NCBI GenBank assembly: GCA_902464195.1
Contig: CABQJB010000117.1
Span: 1-6,201, forward strand
Source of the DNA: an uncultured Megasphaera sp.
GTDB lineage: Bacteria > Bacillota > Negativicutes > Veillonellales > Megasphaeraceae
Length of the DNA stretch: 6,201 bases
Direction: 5' to 3'
Part shown: positions 1 through 5,558 of the stretch, one piece after another
Layout: every line of letters starts with the position of its first letter
Numbering within the stretch: the stretch's first letter is position 1
Translations under genes and position numbers: made by a program
Notes under the pieces: generated by a model
The model's input: only the letters and a program-made list of their open reading frames with translations
Told to the model about the DNA's origin: nothing
Database searches by the model: none

Positions 1-8
1 AAGCCATT

Positions 9-86
9 GTTTTTCTGATGGCATCGAGCCCTCAGAAAAACCTGCAATTCATCTCGCCGCCTAAAGAGGCGGGAGACTTCTTGCAG
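9..86. other. Tandem structured hairpins at the left edge, possibly the end of an IS200/IS605-type element
   Basis: The first hairpin pairs GTTTTTCTGA (9-18) with TCAGAAAAAC (32-41), then GGC (20-22) with GCC (28-30) across one mismatch, leaving a 5-nt loop. The second pairs CTGCAA (42-47) with TTGCAG (81-86), TCTC (52-55) with GAGA (73-76), and CCGCCT (57-62) with AGGCGG (67-72) around loop AAAG. They abut each other and the terminator at 98-132, and no gene in the window explains them. The GCCTAAAGAGGCGGGAGACTTC look is reminiscent of the right ends, with omega RNA, of tnpB-carrying elements. That link is only a resemblance; alternatives are a 3' UTR or an RNA whose gene lies to the left. 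Confidence 0.4.
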
Positions 87-97
87 AATCAGGTTAA

Positions 98-132
98 AAA
101 AAGGTCCTGTCGCATAATGACAGGACCTTTTT
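98..132 (-). terminator. Strong intrinsic terminator after operon B, bidirectional in form
   Basis: GGTCCTGTC (103-111) and GACAGGACC (119-127) pair perfectly, and the flanking A and T runs extend the stem to 14 bp (98-111 with 119-132) around the 7-nt loop GCATAAT. The minus-strand transcript ends the stem with seven T's (complement of 96-102). The plus strand has five T's (128-132), so it could also stop transcription entering from the left. Confidence 0.85.
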
Positions 133-137
133 GAGCT

Positions 138-212
138 GTTAGTGGCTAGGGGTTAGCGGATGTTTTTAAATTTAAAGCCTTCTTCTACAAACTCCGTGCT
201 ACAAACTATAAA
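138..212. repeat. Two short degenerate heptamer arrays in the 3' region after operon B
   Basis: At 138-158 three 7-mers follow one another: GTTAGTG, GCTAGGG, GTTAGCG. At 185-212 four more have a different sequence: CTACAAA, CTCCGTG, CTACAAA, CTATAAA, which includes a CTACAAACT direct repeat with a 14-bp period. No gene or clear regulatory site was seen in 133-266. The same 7-bp periodicity recurs at 5484-5550. Confidence 0.55.
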
Positions 213-266
213 GTAAAAGGGGTCTTGCATGATGACAGCAGTCTTCGTTCGACAGCCCTCTTTCCC

Positions 267-1151
267 TTAGTCATCAAATAAAACGTCGCGGATGAAGTCG
301 ACGGGCATTTCTTTTCCCGTCCATAGTTTAAAAGCGGCTGCGCCCTGGTAGAGCATCATATCCAAGCCATTGAAATTCTGGCAGCCTGCTTGTTCAGCCC
401 ATTTCAGGAGTTTTGTCTGACGCGGGGCATAGACAGTATCCATGACGACCAAGCCGGGATGCAGATACGATGGGTCAGGAATGGACACGATCTCTTCCAG
501 CGGATGCATCCCACAGGGTGTGGCATCGATATAGATATCGCTGTTGTCCAGTTCCTGGCGCAACCGTTCGTGGTCGGCCAGGTCGTAGAGATTAACTGTG
601 CAATCGGTCTGGTCTTTCAGTTTAGCAACTAATTCGATAGCTTGGTCATAGAATTTATCTTTCAAGTTGAAAATCGTGAGCTCCCGGACACCATCGAGGA
701 CGGCCTGGACTTGGATAGAAGAGGCAGCGCCGCCGGCACCGATAACGGTCATCTTTTTGTCGATATAGTCGACACCATGTGCTTTCAGGGCCATCATGGC
801 TCCGATGCCATCCGTACTAGTCCCGGTGAGGATTCCGTTATCATTGACAACGGTATTGCAGGCACCGACAATCTGTGAGACCGGTGTCAATTTATCGACA
901 TAGCGGGTAATCGGACCTTTGTTGGGCATGGAAACATTCCAGCCCCGGACTTTCATAGCCCGAAGCCCTTTGACAGTATCTTCCAGGGTCGAGTTATCGA
1001 CTTCAAAGCAGACATAGACATAATCGAGGCCTAGTTTCTTGAAGGCTTCATTGTGCATAGTTGGAGACATGCTGTGACGGATGGGATAAGCGATGAGGCC
1101 GATGAGTTCCGTATGGCCTGTAACACGTTCGGTAATGGCGATTTTGCCCAT
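267..1151 (-). CDS. ydiB: Quinate/shikimate dehydrogenase, YdiB type of the AroE superfamily (copy 1, last gene of operon B)
   Basis: 294 residues, aligning without gaps to the copy at 4521-5399 with 57 differences over 292 positions (hand count) and two extra C-terminal Asp. Catalytic and substrate residues are kept: S27/S29, Lys78, Asn99, Asp114 and Gln269. The nucleotide domain has GAGGAA at 138-143. The loop after the second strand is FNLKDKF (161-167), so the arginine found in YdiB and in the other copy is Leu163, while Asp165 is kept. The family's NTD reads STD (S112), and GLDMML replaces the usual GxGM before the C-terminal helix (D264). These changes suggest altered cofactor preference or kinetics but not loss of function, since the catalytic set is intact. 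It is co-transcribed with the transporter upstream and ends 135 bp before the terminator at 98-132. It could serve as the housekeeping AroE if no other exists in the genome. Confidence 0.92.
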   Translation of the reverse strand: MGKIAITERVTGHTELIGLIAYPIRHSMSPTMHNEAFKKLGLDYVYVCFEVDNSTLEDTVKGLRAMKVRGWNVSMPNKGPITRYVDKLTPVSQIVGACNTVVNDNGILTGTSTDGIGAMMALKAHGVDYIDKKMTVIGAGGAASSIQVQAVLDGVRELTIFNLKDKFYDQAIELVAKLKDQTDCTVNLYDLADHERLRQELDNSDIYIDATPCGMHPLEEIVSIPDPSYLHPGLVVMDTVYAPRQTKLLKWAEQAGCQNFNGLDMMLYQGAAAFKLWTGKEMPVDFIRDVLFDD

Positions 1152-1158
1152 GGAAAAT

Positions 1159-1165
1159 TCCTCCT
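1159..1165 (-). promoter_or_regulatory. Ribosome binding site of the downstream ydiB copy
   Basis: AGGAGGA on the minus strand, 7 nt before the ATG at 1151, in the 25-nt gap after the transporter stop. Motif and spacing are the same as for the other ydiB copy. Confidence 0.85.
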
Positions 1166-1176
1166 GAAAGTAATCG

Positions 1177-2352
1177 CTATGCCTGATGAGCAGAGCGGGT
1201 AAATAAAAAGTAATATAATATCATGGCTACGGCCGTGACAGCCGTGCAGATTCCACCATATAACAGCATATACCCGAAGAGTTTGGCTACAAAGCCGAGC
1301 AGCATGGCCGCCAATCCGACGAAGATGTCGAGGAACCAAAAGTACGTCGCCGTAGCGGCACCGGCGCGTTCGGGCGGGACACTTTGGATGGCCAAGGTCT
1401 GGAAGGCTGGACTCAAGGCACCGAAGCCGAGACCGAGGATAGCTGCAGCTATGAGAAGCGTGATCTGAGAAGTTACCTGGCTGAATACGATGAAGCCGGT
1501 CATAAAGATGAGGAAGCCAGGATACACGATGGCACTGGCCCCTATCCTGTCGAAGACATTGCCGACGACAGGCCGGCTGAGGACGATGACTAGTGCGAAT
1601 ATTGCGAAGAAAAGCCCCGTACTGTCCGATAAATTCAGGGAGGCTGCATATAAGGGGATAAAGGTGAGGATGCCGCCGTAAGCGAAGAATACTAATCCAC
1701 CTAGCAGAGATGCAGGCAGCGATTTTTTTTCTACAATGTGGGACCATATCGGCTCATCATGTATATGAGGAACTGGCTTTACGATTGCCTTTGGGAGTGG
1801 AACCATAGTAGCAATGACTAGGGTCAGGATAGCCAGAGCTGTCAAGGATAAAAACAGACCGGACATGCCCAGACCGTTATATAACAGCAGACCAGCTAAA
1901 GGCCCGATGACCATGGCTAAATTCGTCGTAACCGAAAAATATCCAATCCCTTCGCCACGGCGTGAAGCCGGGATGACCAGGACGGCAATGGATGCAGCCG
2001 TCGTCGTCGCCAGGGCAAAAATGATGCCGTGGAGCAGCCTCAGCCCATAGATTTCGGCTACATTTTCAATCCCATTAAAAGCACCGATGATGATGAGAAA
2101 GACAATGAGTGAGAAAAGCAGCAAGTGGCGCTTGTTTTCTTTATCGACGAAATAACCAGCTGCAGGCCGGAACAGGCTTGTGCCGATTTGGAAAAAAGTC
2201 ATGGCCAGGCCGGCTTCGATTTCGTTGCCTTGGAACGTGTTGATGATGCAAAGCGGCAAGGTCGTCACTAAAATATACTGGATCATGAGTTGAAAAAAAT
2301 TTGTACTGCCCATGGATATGAATGGGCCTGTCCACAGCTTTTCTTTTGCCAT
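1177..2352 (-). CDS. MFS transporter, different subfamily from the YdiM-like one (substrate unknown)
   Basis: 391 residues with about 12 hydrophobic segments, a typical major facilitator carrier of the cytoplasmic membrane. After the LWTGPFISMGSTNFFQ start there is a motif A-like turn GYFVDKENKR (66-75), with Asp70 kept but the usual arginine pair degraded. A second motif A-like turn in the other half reads RPVVGNVFDRIG. The linker between halves is rich in Pro, His and Lys (KPVPHIHDEP). The start LWTxxF...NFF resembles a group of poorly characterised Bacillota MFS proteins such as Bacillus YwoG, some of which are annotated as drug exporters. It shares no clear sequence with the transporter at 3287-4495. 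It is the first gene of operon B and lies 25 nt ahead of a ydiB copy, so import or export of quinate, shikimate or a product is a reasonable inference. The substrate cannot be read from the sequence. Confidence 0.88.
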   Translation of the reverse strand: MAKEKLWTGPFISMGSTNFFQLMIQYILVTTLPLCIINTFQGNEIEAGLAMTFFQIGTSLFRPAAGYFVDKENKRHLLLFSLIVFLIIIGAFNGIENVAEIYGLRLLHGIIFALATTTAASIAVLVIPASRRGEGIGYFSVTTNLAMVIGPLAGLLLYNGLGMSGLFLSLTALAILTLVIATMVPLPKAIVKPVPHIHDEPIWSHIVEKKSLPASLLGGLVFFAYGGILTFIPLYAASLNLSDSTGLFFAIFALVIVLSRPVVGNVFDRIGASAIVYPGFLIFMTGFIVFSQVTSQITLLIAAAILGLGFGALSPAFQTLAIQSVPPERAGAATATYFWFLDIFVGLAAMLLGFVAKLFGYMLLYGGICTAVTAVAMILYYFLFTRSAHQA

Positions 2353-2360
2353 TGTTATCG

Positions 2361-2367
2361 TCCCCTT
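2361..2367 (-). promoter_or_regulatory. Ribosome binding site that sets the start of the second MFS transporter
   Basis: AAGGGGA on the minus strand, 8 nt before the ATG at 2352. The in-frame ATG at 2397 has no such site and overlaps the -10 box, so it would lie upstream of the predicted transcript start. The MAKEKL start is therefore preferred. Confidence 0.75.
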
Positions 2368-2395
2368 CGAGGCTCTTTTTTGCGGATACCCTATC

Positions 2396-2423
2396 ATTAT
2401 AACGGGTGGAAGGTGAATGTCAA
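2396..2423 (-). promoter_or_regulatory. Consensus sigma-A promoter of operon B
   Basis: The minus strand has TTGACA (2418-2423) and TATAAT (2396-2401) separated by 16 bp, a full match to both hexamers. Transcription would start near 2389, leaving a leader of about 36 nt before the ATG at 2352. A GATA-GGG-TATC mini-palindrome (2385-2395) spans the predicted start point. Confidence 0.8.
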
Positions 2424-2439
2424 TGCAGGAAAGATGGAT

Positions 2440-2478
2440 AAAAAGGGCCTGTGCACGAATAAATCGAGTCAGGCCCTT
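2440..2478 (-). terminator. Intrinsic terminator after aroD (end of operon A)
   Basis: AAGGGCCTG (2443-2451) and CAGGCCCTT (2470-2478) pair perfectly over 9 bp around an 18-nt loop. On the minus strand the stem runs straight into five T's (complement of 2440-2444). It lies 35 bp after the aroD stop and just before the operon B promoter, so it separates the two transcription units. Confidence 0.82.
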
Positions 2479-2512
2479 GCTTATGTGATTCTCTCTTCAA
2501 GCCATGCCCTGA

Positions 2513-3262
2513 TTAGGAATGGAGGGCACGCAGGATTTGCTGTAATGTTGTGACTTCCAACTGGCCCGGAGCGGAGGCTTTTTTAGCCGAACCGAAGGTC
2601 AGGGCGGAGCCGAAGATTTCCCCGCTGATGCGGCTGATGGCGCCGAGTTTGCCCATGGACATGGTGATGATCGGTTCATCGGGATACTGGGATTTGACGG
2701 CTTCCGTTGCCGACAAGAGGGTCAGGACATCTTTGGCCGAGTTCGGCATGCAAGCCAGTTTTGCGACGTCTGCACCGAGTTTTTTCATGCCGATGAGGCG
2801 GCCTGTGATTTCGTCGAAAGACGGTGTCTTGTCGAAGTCATGGTTGCTCATGATGACCGTGACGCCGTGTTCTTTGGCACCGGCCAGAACTTTTTCGATG
2901 CTGGCGCGGTCGCGGAAGTATTCGACGTCGACAGCATCGACTTTACCGCTTTTGATAGCGTAATCGATGAGGTCGAAATAGTAGCTTTCAGGGACTTCTG
3001 TTTCGCCGCCTTCTTCTTTAGTGCGGAACGTGAACAGGATAGCACCATTCGGCAATTCCTGGCGGACAGCGGCCAAGGCTTCGCCGACAGCATCGAGGGA
3101 AGTGACGTCTTTCAAGAAGTCGATGCGCAGTTCGACGACGTCGTAGATTTTATCCTGGAGATAGCGGCATTCCTGGACAAGTTCATCGACCGTATGGCCG
3201 ACGATGGGAACGCAGATTTTAGGCATACCATTATCGAGGGTAACATTGCCGATTTTAACCAT
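2513..3262 (-). CDS. aroD: 3-dehydroquinate dehydratase, type I
   Basis: 249 residues, the usual length for the class I enzyme (about 250). It converts 3-dehydroquinate to 3-dehydroshikimate through a Schiff base in a cytoplasmic TIM barrel; the reaction is reversible and can serve biosynthesis or quinate use. All the active-site residues I know for the E. coli/Salmonella enzyme are present with a constant shift of two: E44 and R46 (in VELRIDF), R80 and E84, catalytic H141 (SNHDF), Schiff-base K168 (VAKLACMP), R211 (ISRISGE), S230 and Q234 (SAPGQ). The start has a TAGGAGGA site. It is the last gene of operon A and is followed by a terminator at 2440-2478. Its place between transporter and dehydrogenase genes, without other aro genes, points to hydroaromatic acid catabolism. 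I am very sure of the enzyme and less sure of the physiological direction. Confidence 0.96.
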   Translation of the reverse strand: MVKIGNVTLDNGMPKICVPIVGHTVDELVQECRYLQDKIYDVVELRIDFLKDVTSLDAVGEALAAVRQELPNGAILFTFRTKEEGGETEVPESYYFDLIDYAIKSGKVDAVDVEYFRDRASIEKVLAGAKEHGVTVIMSNHDFDKTPSFDEITGRLIGMKKLGADVAKLACMPNSAKDVLTLLSATEAVKSQYPDEPIITMSMGKLGAISRISGEIFGSALTFGSAKKASAPGQLEVTTLQQILRALHS

Positions 3263-3271
3263 AATTTAAAT

Positions 3272-3279
3272 TCCTCCTA
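3272..3279 (-). promoter_or_regulatory. Ribosome binding site of aroD
   Basis: TAGGAGGA on the minus strand, 9 nt before the ATG at 3262, inside the 24-nt gap after the transporter stop. It supports the aroD start. Confidence 0.8.
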
Positions 3280-3286
3280 ATATAAC

Positions 3287-4495
3287 TTATGCAGCTGGTT
3301 TTTCTTTCATGACGCTATTATAACGTACGTAGATGATGCAGGCAATGATGAAACCTGCCAAGGCGATAGCTGCATCGAGGCCCATGATGCTGTTGATGCC
3401 GCTGTCAGCCATATAGCCCGTAATGACGGGGATAGTGAAAGATGCGATGGAACCCGTCGTATAGAAAATACCGGTCATGGTGCCTTTGCCTTTCGGGAAC
3501 ATTTCCGTCATCATGACCAGGCCGAGTTGCATAACGCCGCCAGCAGCCGAGAAGCCGACGATGAACGAGAAAATAGGAGCCAGCGAACCCGACGGGATGA
3601 AGTAGAGGCCACTGATGGAGAGCGTAGAAATGAGGGTATAGGCGACGAGCAGTGTAATTGGACGGATACCTTTTTTCGTGATGAAGGCTGTGAAGAATAC
3701 GCAGGCCAGGGAACCGACCGAATAGTAGCTCATGAGGGAACGGGCTGCCATATCAGACATCTGGGCAACAGATGCACCGTATTTCGTGAGCCACTGGCTG
3801 ATGAGGTAGAACGTAGCCTGGGAAATATACCCATAGAGTACGAAGCAGATACCTTCGAGATACCATTTGGATTTCGGTACCCACGAAGCAGCAGCCACGT
3901 CTTTCCCTTCTTCTTTGGCTTCTTCAGCCGGATTCATAGAGGGGAAGCCCATTTTCATCATGACCGGGATATTGAGGGCCAGGATGACAGCCGCTACGAT
4001 GAAAGACCAGCCGTACCAGGCGTTCATCGATACCAGGATGCCGATGAACAGGGGGAGCAGGAACTGGCCAGCCGATATGAAGGCTTTCAAGAGGACAGTG
4101 ACTGTGCTGGCACTGTCCGGATAGGATTCAATCAGGGCGGGATAGGTACCGGCGTCGAGGAAGGAATTAGCAATCCCGGCAAGGATACCGAAGATGCAGG
4201 CGACTGTCGACGTCGGGCTGAGCAGGATACCGACAAAGAAGGCGATATACGTGATCATGCCGAGCAGGACAAACGGTTTGCGGCCATATTTATCGGATAA
4301 TTTGCCCGATACGAATAAGACGATGAGGCGGCCGATGCCGAGCATGGAGATGACCCAAGCGACGTCGGCGATACTGCCCCAGCGAGCTGCCAGGGCATCC
4401 ATGTTCTGTGCCAAGATGATGACGCCAATGCCATGTACGAAATAGTTCAAATACAGGCTGAGGCATAAGGGACGATAGGAATGTGTCTGTTCCAT
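3287..4495 (-). CDS. MFS transporter, YdiM/YdiN-like (putative quinate/shikimate uptake)
   Basis: 402 residues from the preferred ATG, typical of a 12-helix major facilitator superfamily carrier in the inner membrane. Many hydrophobic segments are visible, beginning LCLSLYLNYFVHGIGVIIL. Motif A is present between helices 2 and 3: GKLSDKYGRKP at residues 64-74. A soluble charged loop (PAEEAKEEGKDV) separates the two six-helix halves. It resembles E. coli YdiM/YdiN closely in several places: LYxNYxVHGxGV, SxLGIGRLxVL, ANSFLDAGTYP, KAFxSxGQFLLP and GWSF. In E. coli those genes sit beside ydiB and aroD, the same context as here, where the gene lies between a ydiB copy and aroD with gaps of 25 and 24 nt. 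The substrate has not been established to my knowledge; quinate or shikimate is inferred from the neighbours. The direction of transport is likewise inferred. Confidence 0.9.
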   Translation of the reverse strand: MEQTHSYRPLCLSLYLNYFVHGIGVIILAQNMDALAARWGSIADVAWVISMLGIGRLIVLFVSGKLSDKYGRKPFVLLGMITYIAFFVGILLSPTSTVACIFGILAGIANSFLDAGTYPALIESYPDSASTVTVLLKAFISAGQFLLPLFIGILVSMNAWYGWSFIVAAVILALNIPVMMKMGFPSMNPAEEAKEEGKDVAAASWVPKSKWYLEGICFVLYGYISQATFYLISQWLTKYGASVAQMSDMAARSLMSYYSVGSLACVFFTAFITKKGIRPITLLVAYTLISTLSISGLYFIPSGSLAPIFSFIVGFSAAGGVMQLGLVMMTEMFPKGKGTMTGIFYTTGSIASFTIPVITGYMADSGINSIMGLDAAIALAGFIIACIIYVRYNSVMKEKPAA

Positions 4496-4504
4496 GAGAA
4501 AATT

Positions 4505-4511
4505 CTCCTTT
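4505..4511 (-). promoter_or_regulatory. Ribosome binding site that sets the start of the YdiM-like transporter
   Basis: AAAGGAG on the minus strand, 9 nt before the ATG at 4495. An in-frame ATG at 4591 would add 32 residues, but it lies inside the preceding dehydrogenase gene and gives a polar stretch unlike the family N-terminus. The 4495 start is therefore preferred. Confidence 0.8.
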
Positions 4512-4520
4512 AGGCGATTT

Positions 4521-5399
4521 TTAGAAAAGTACGTCTTTGATGAAGTCAACAGGCATTTCTTTGCCAGTCCAGAGTTTGAAGGCAGCAGCACCCTGATAGA
4601 GCATCATACCGAGGCCGTTGAAGTTTTTGCAGCCTACTTCGTCGCACCATTTCATGAGTTTCGTCTGGCGCGGGGCATAGACCGTATCCATGACGACCAG
4701 GTCCGGGCGGAGGTAGGATTTGTCAGGGATGGCTACGACATCTTCCAGCGGTTTCATGCCGCACGATGTGCTGTCGATATAGATATCGGCGCTGTCCAGT
4801 TCTTCTTTCAATTTAGCATGGTCTTCGAGGGGATAGATGTTGACGAGGCAGTCCGTGCGTTCACGCAGTTTCTTGACCGTTTCTTCGCCGTGAGCGTAGA
4901 ATTCATCGGCGCGGTTGAAAATCGTCAGTTCGCGGACGCCGTCAAGGGCTGCCTGTACTTCGATAGCTGTCGCTGCGCCGCCAGCACCGATGACGACCAT
5001 TTTTTTGCCGATGTATTCGACGCCTTCGTCTTTGAGGGCCTGCATGGCACCGATGCCATCGGTAATCGTACCCGTGAGGACGCCGTTGTCGTTGACGACG
5101 GTGTTGCAGGCGCCGATGATTTGGGATGCCGGCGATAATTTATCGAGGTACTGCGTGATCGGCCCTTTATTGGGCATGGAGACGTTCCAGCCGCGGACTT
5201 TCATAGCGCGCAGGCCTTTGACCGTGTCTTCCAGCGTCGAGTTGTCGACTTCAAAGCAGACGTAGACATAGTCGAGGCCGAGTTTTTTGAAGGCTTCGTT
5301 GTGCATGGTTGGAGACATGCTGTGACGGATCGGATAAGCGATGAGACCGATTAATTCCGTATGACCTGTAACGCGTTCTGTAACTGCAATTTTACCCAT
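4521..5399 (-). CDS. ydiB: Quinate/shikimate dehydrogenase, YdiB type of the AroE superfamily (copy 2, first gene of operon A)
   Basis: 292 residues, close to the 288 of E. coli YdiB, and colinear with it from memory. The family catalyses NAD(P)-linked interconversion of quinate/3-dehydroquinate and shikimate/3-dehydroshikimate in the cytoplasm. The N-terminal substrate domain has S27-M-S29-P (substrate serines), NVSMPNK with catalytic Lys78, GACNT with Asn99, and TDGIG with catalytic Asp114. The nucleotide domain has GAGGAA at 138-143, then FNRADEF at 161-167, matching YdiB's FNRRDEFF loop with the ribose-binding Asp kept (D165). The C-terminal helix returns to the substrate site with Gln269 in YQGA. 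One oddity: the family's NTD reads ITD here (I112). The start is fixed by an AGGAGGA site 7 nt upstream. The transporter gene begins 25 nt after the stop. It is about 80% identical to the copy at 267-1151. A role as the main biosynthetic AroE is possible but less favoured by the context. Confidence 0.93.
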   Translation of the reverse strand: MGKIAVTERVTGHTELIGLIAYPIRHSMSPTMHNEAFKKLGLDYVYVCFEVDNSTLEDTVKGLRAMKVRGWNVSMPNKGPITQYLDKLSPASQIIGACNTVVNDNGVLTGTITDGIGAMQALKDEGVEYIGKKMVVIGAGGAATAIEVQAALDGVRELTIFNRADEFYAHGEETVKKLRERTDCLVNIYPLEDHAKLKEELDSADIYIDSTSCGMKPLEDVVAIPDKSYLRPDLVVMDTVYAPRQTKLMKWCDEVGCKNFNGLGMMLYQGAAAFKLWTGKEMPVDFIKDVLF

Positions 5400-5406
5400 G
5401 ATAAAA

Positions 5407-5413
5407 TCCTCCT
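5407..5413 (-). promoter_or_regulatory. Ribosome binding site of the upstream ydiB copy
   Basis: AGGAGGA on the minus strand, 7 nt before the ATG at 5399. It supports that start and the MGKIA N-terminus. Confidence 0.85.
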
Positions 5414-5424
5414 AATAGTTAATG

Positions 5425-5430
5425 ATTATA
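5425..5430 (-). promoter_or_regulatory. -10 box of a candidate promoter for operon A
   Basis: The minus strand reads a perfect TATAAT here. The -35 region is weak: with a 17-bp spacer it is ATGTGA, 3 of 6 matches to TTGACA, and it lies inside the palindrome at 5435-5454. The start of transcription would be near 5418, giving a leader of about 19 nt that just includes the Shine-Dalgarno site. A weak -35 overlapping a palindrome suggests a regulated promoter. Confidence 0.5.
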
Positions 5431-5434
5431 AATA

Positions 5435-5454
5435 CATGTGTTAATTTTCACATG
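5435..5454. promoter_or_regulatory. Palindromic operator candidate (CRP/Rex-like half sites)
   Basis: CATGTG (5435-5440) and CACATG (5449-5454) form a perfect 6-bp inverted repeat with an 8-bp AT-rich centre. The core differs at one position from the TGTGA-N6-TCACA pattern of Crp-type regulators, and it matches 10 of 14 half-site positions of TTGTGAA-N4-TTCACAA used for Rex-type redox repressors (hand comparison with remembered consensus). It sits just upstream of the -10 box at 5425-5430 and covers about -17 to -36, a position that suits repression better than activation. The regulator is not identified. Confidence 0.4.
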
Positions 5455-5483
5455 GTACTGCACAAAAAAATGAATGTATCGGT

Positions 5484-5550
5484 GTTCGTCGTCATCCGTT
5501 CATCATAAAGAATGCCTGGGAATCTTTACGATGAACGGTGAACGATGAAC
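5484..5550. repeat. 27-bp imperfect inverted repeat built of 7-bp units
   Basis: Arms at 5484-5510 and 5524-5550 are reverse complements with about six mismatches, some of which would be G-U pairs in RNA, around a 13-nt loop. Each arm is itself a degenerate heptamer array: CGATGAA, CGGTGAA, CGATGAA at 5529-5549, and GTTCGTC, GTCATCC, GTTCATC at 5484-5504. It begins 8 bp after the stop codon of the oxidoreductase. As a minus-strand transcript the hairpin is not followed directly by a U tract: the only T run (complement of 5464-5470) starts 13 nt past its base. It therefore looks more like an intergenic palindromic repeat, perhaps stabilising a 3' end, than a standard intrinsic terminator. Confidence 0.75.
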
Positions 5551-5558
5551 AAAAAGGC

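Noticed and set aside
1031..1747. A 238-codon minus-strand frame spanning the transporter/ydiB junction
   Set aside because: It is a frame-shifted reading of the transporter 3' half and the ydiB start, with Arg/Pro/Ser/Cys-rich composition and no recognisable family.
2840..3280. A 146-codon plus-strand frame opposite aroD
   Set aside because: Antisense to a gene with every active-site residue intact; no supporting ribosome site or homology.
3527..4300. A 257-codon open frame on the plus strand opposite the YdiM-like transporter
   Set aside because: Very rich in charged residues (Arg, Asp, Glu, Gly) with no domain, as expected opposite a hydrophobic membrane protein gene.
4496..4591. A 32-residue N-terminal extension of the YdiM-like transporter
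   Set aside because: It would overlap the ydiB coding region and is unlike the family N-terminus; the ATG at 4495 has a well-placed AAAGGAG.
4494..5138. A 214-codon open frame on the plus strand opposite the ydiB copy
   Set aside because: It is antisense to a clearly homologous gene, lacks a good ribosome site, and its Phe/Asp/Val-rich composition is that expected from the reverse strand of the real gene.
267..5399. Recent gene conversion as the reason the two ydiB copies match at their ends
   Set aside because: About 30 of the first 82 codons differ at synonymous positions, so the DNA is not freshly homogenised; protein-level selection explains the match better. An old conversion cannot be excluded.
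5435..5454. Palindrome as a classical Crp activator site
   Set aside because: Its centre lies near -26 relative to the -10 box, not at about -41 or -61 where activators of this type normally sit; repression is more plausible if the site is used at all.
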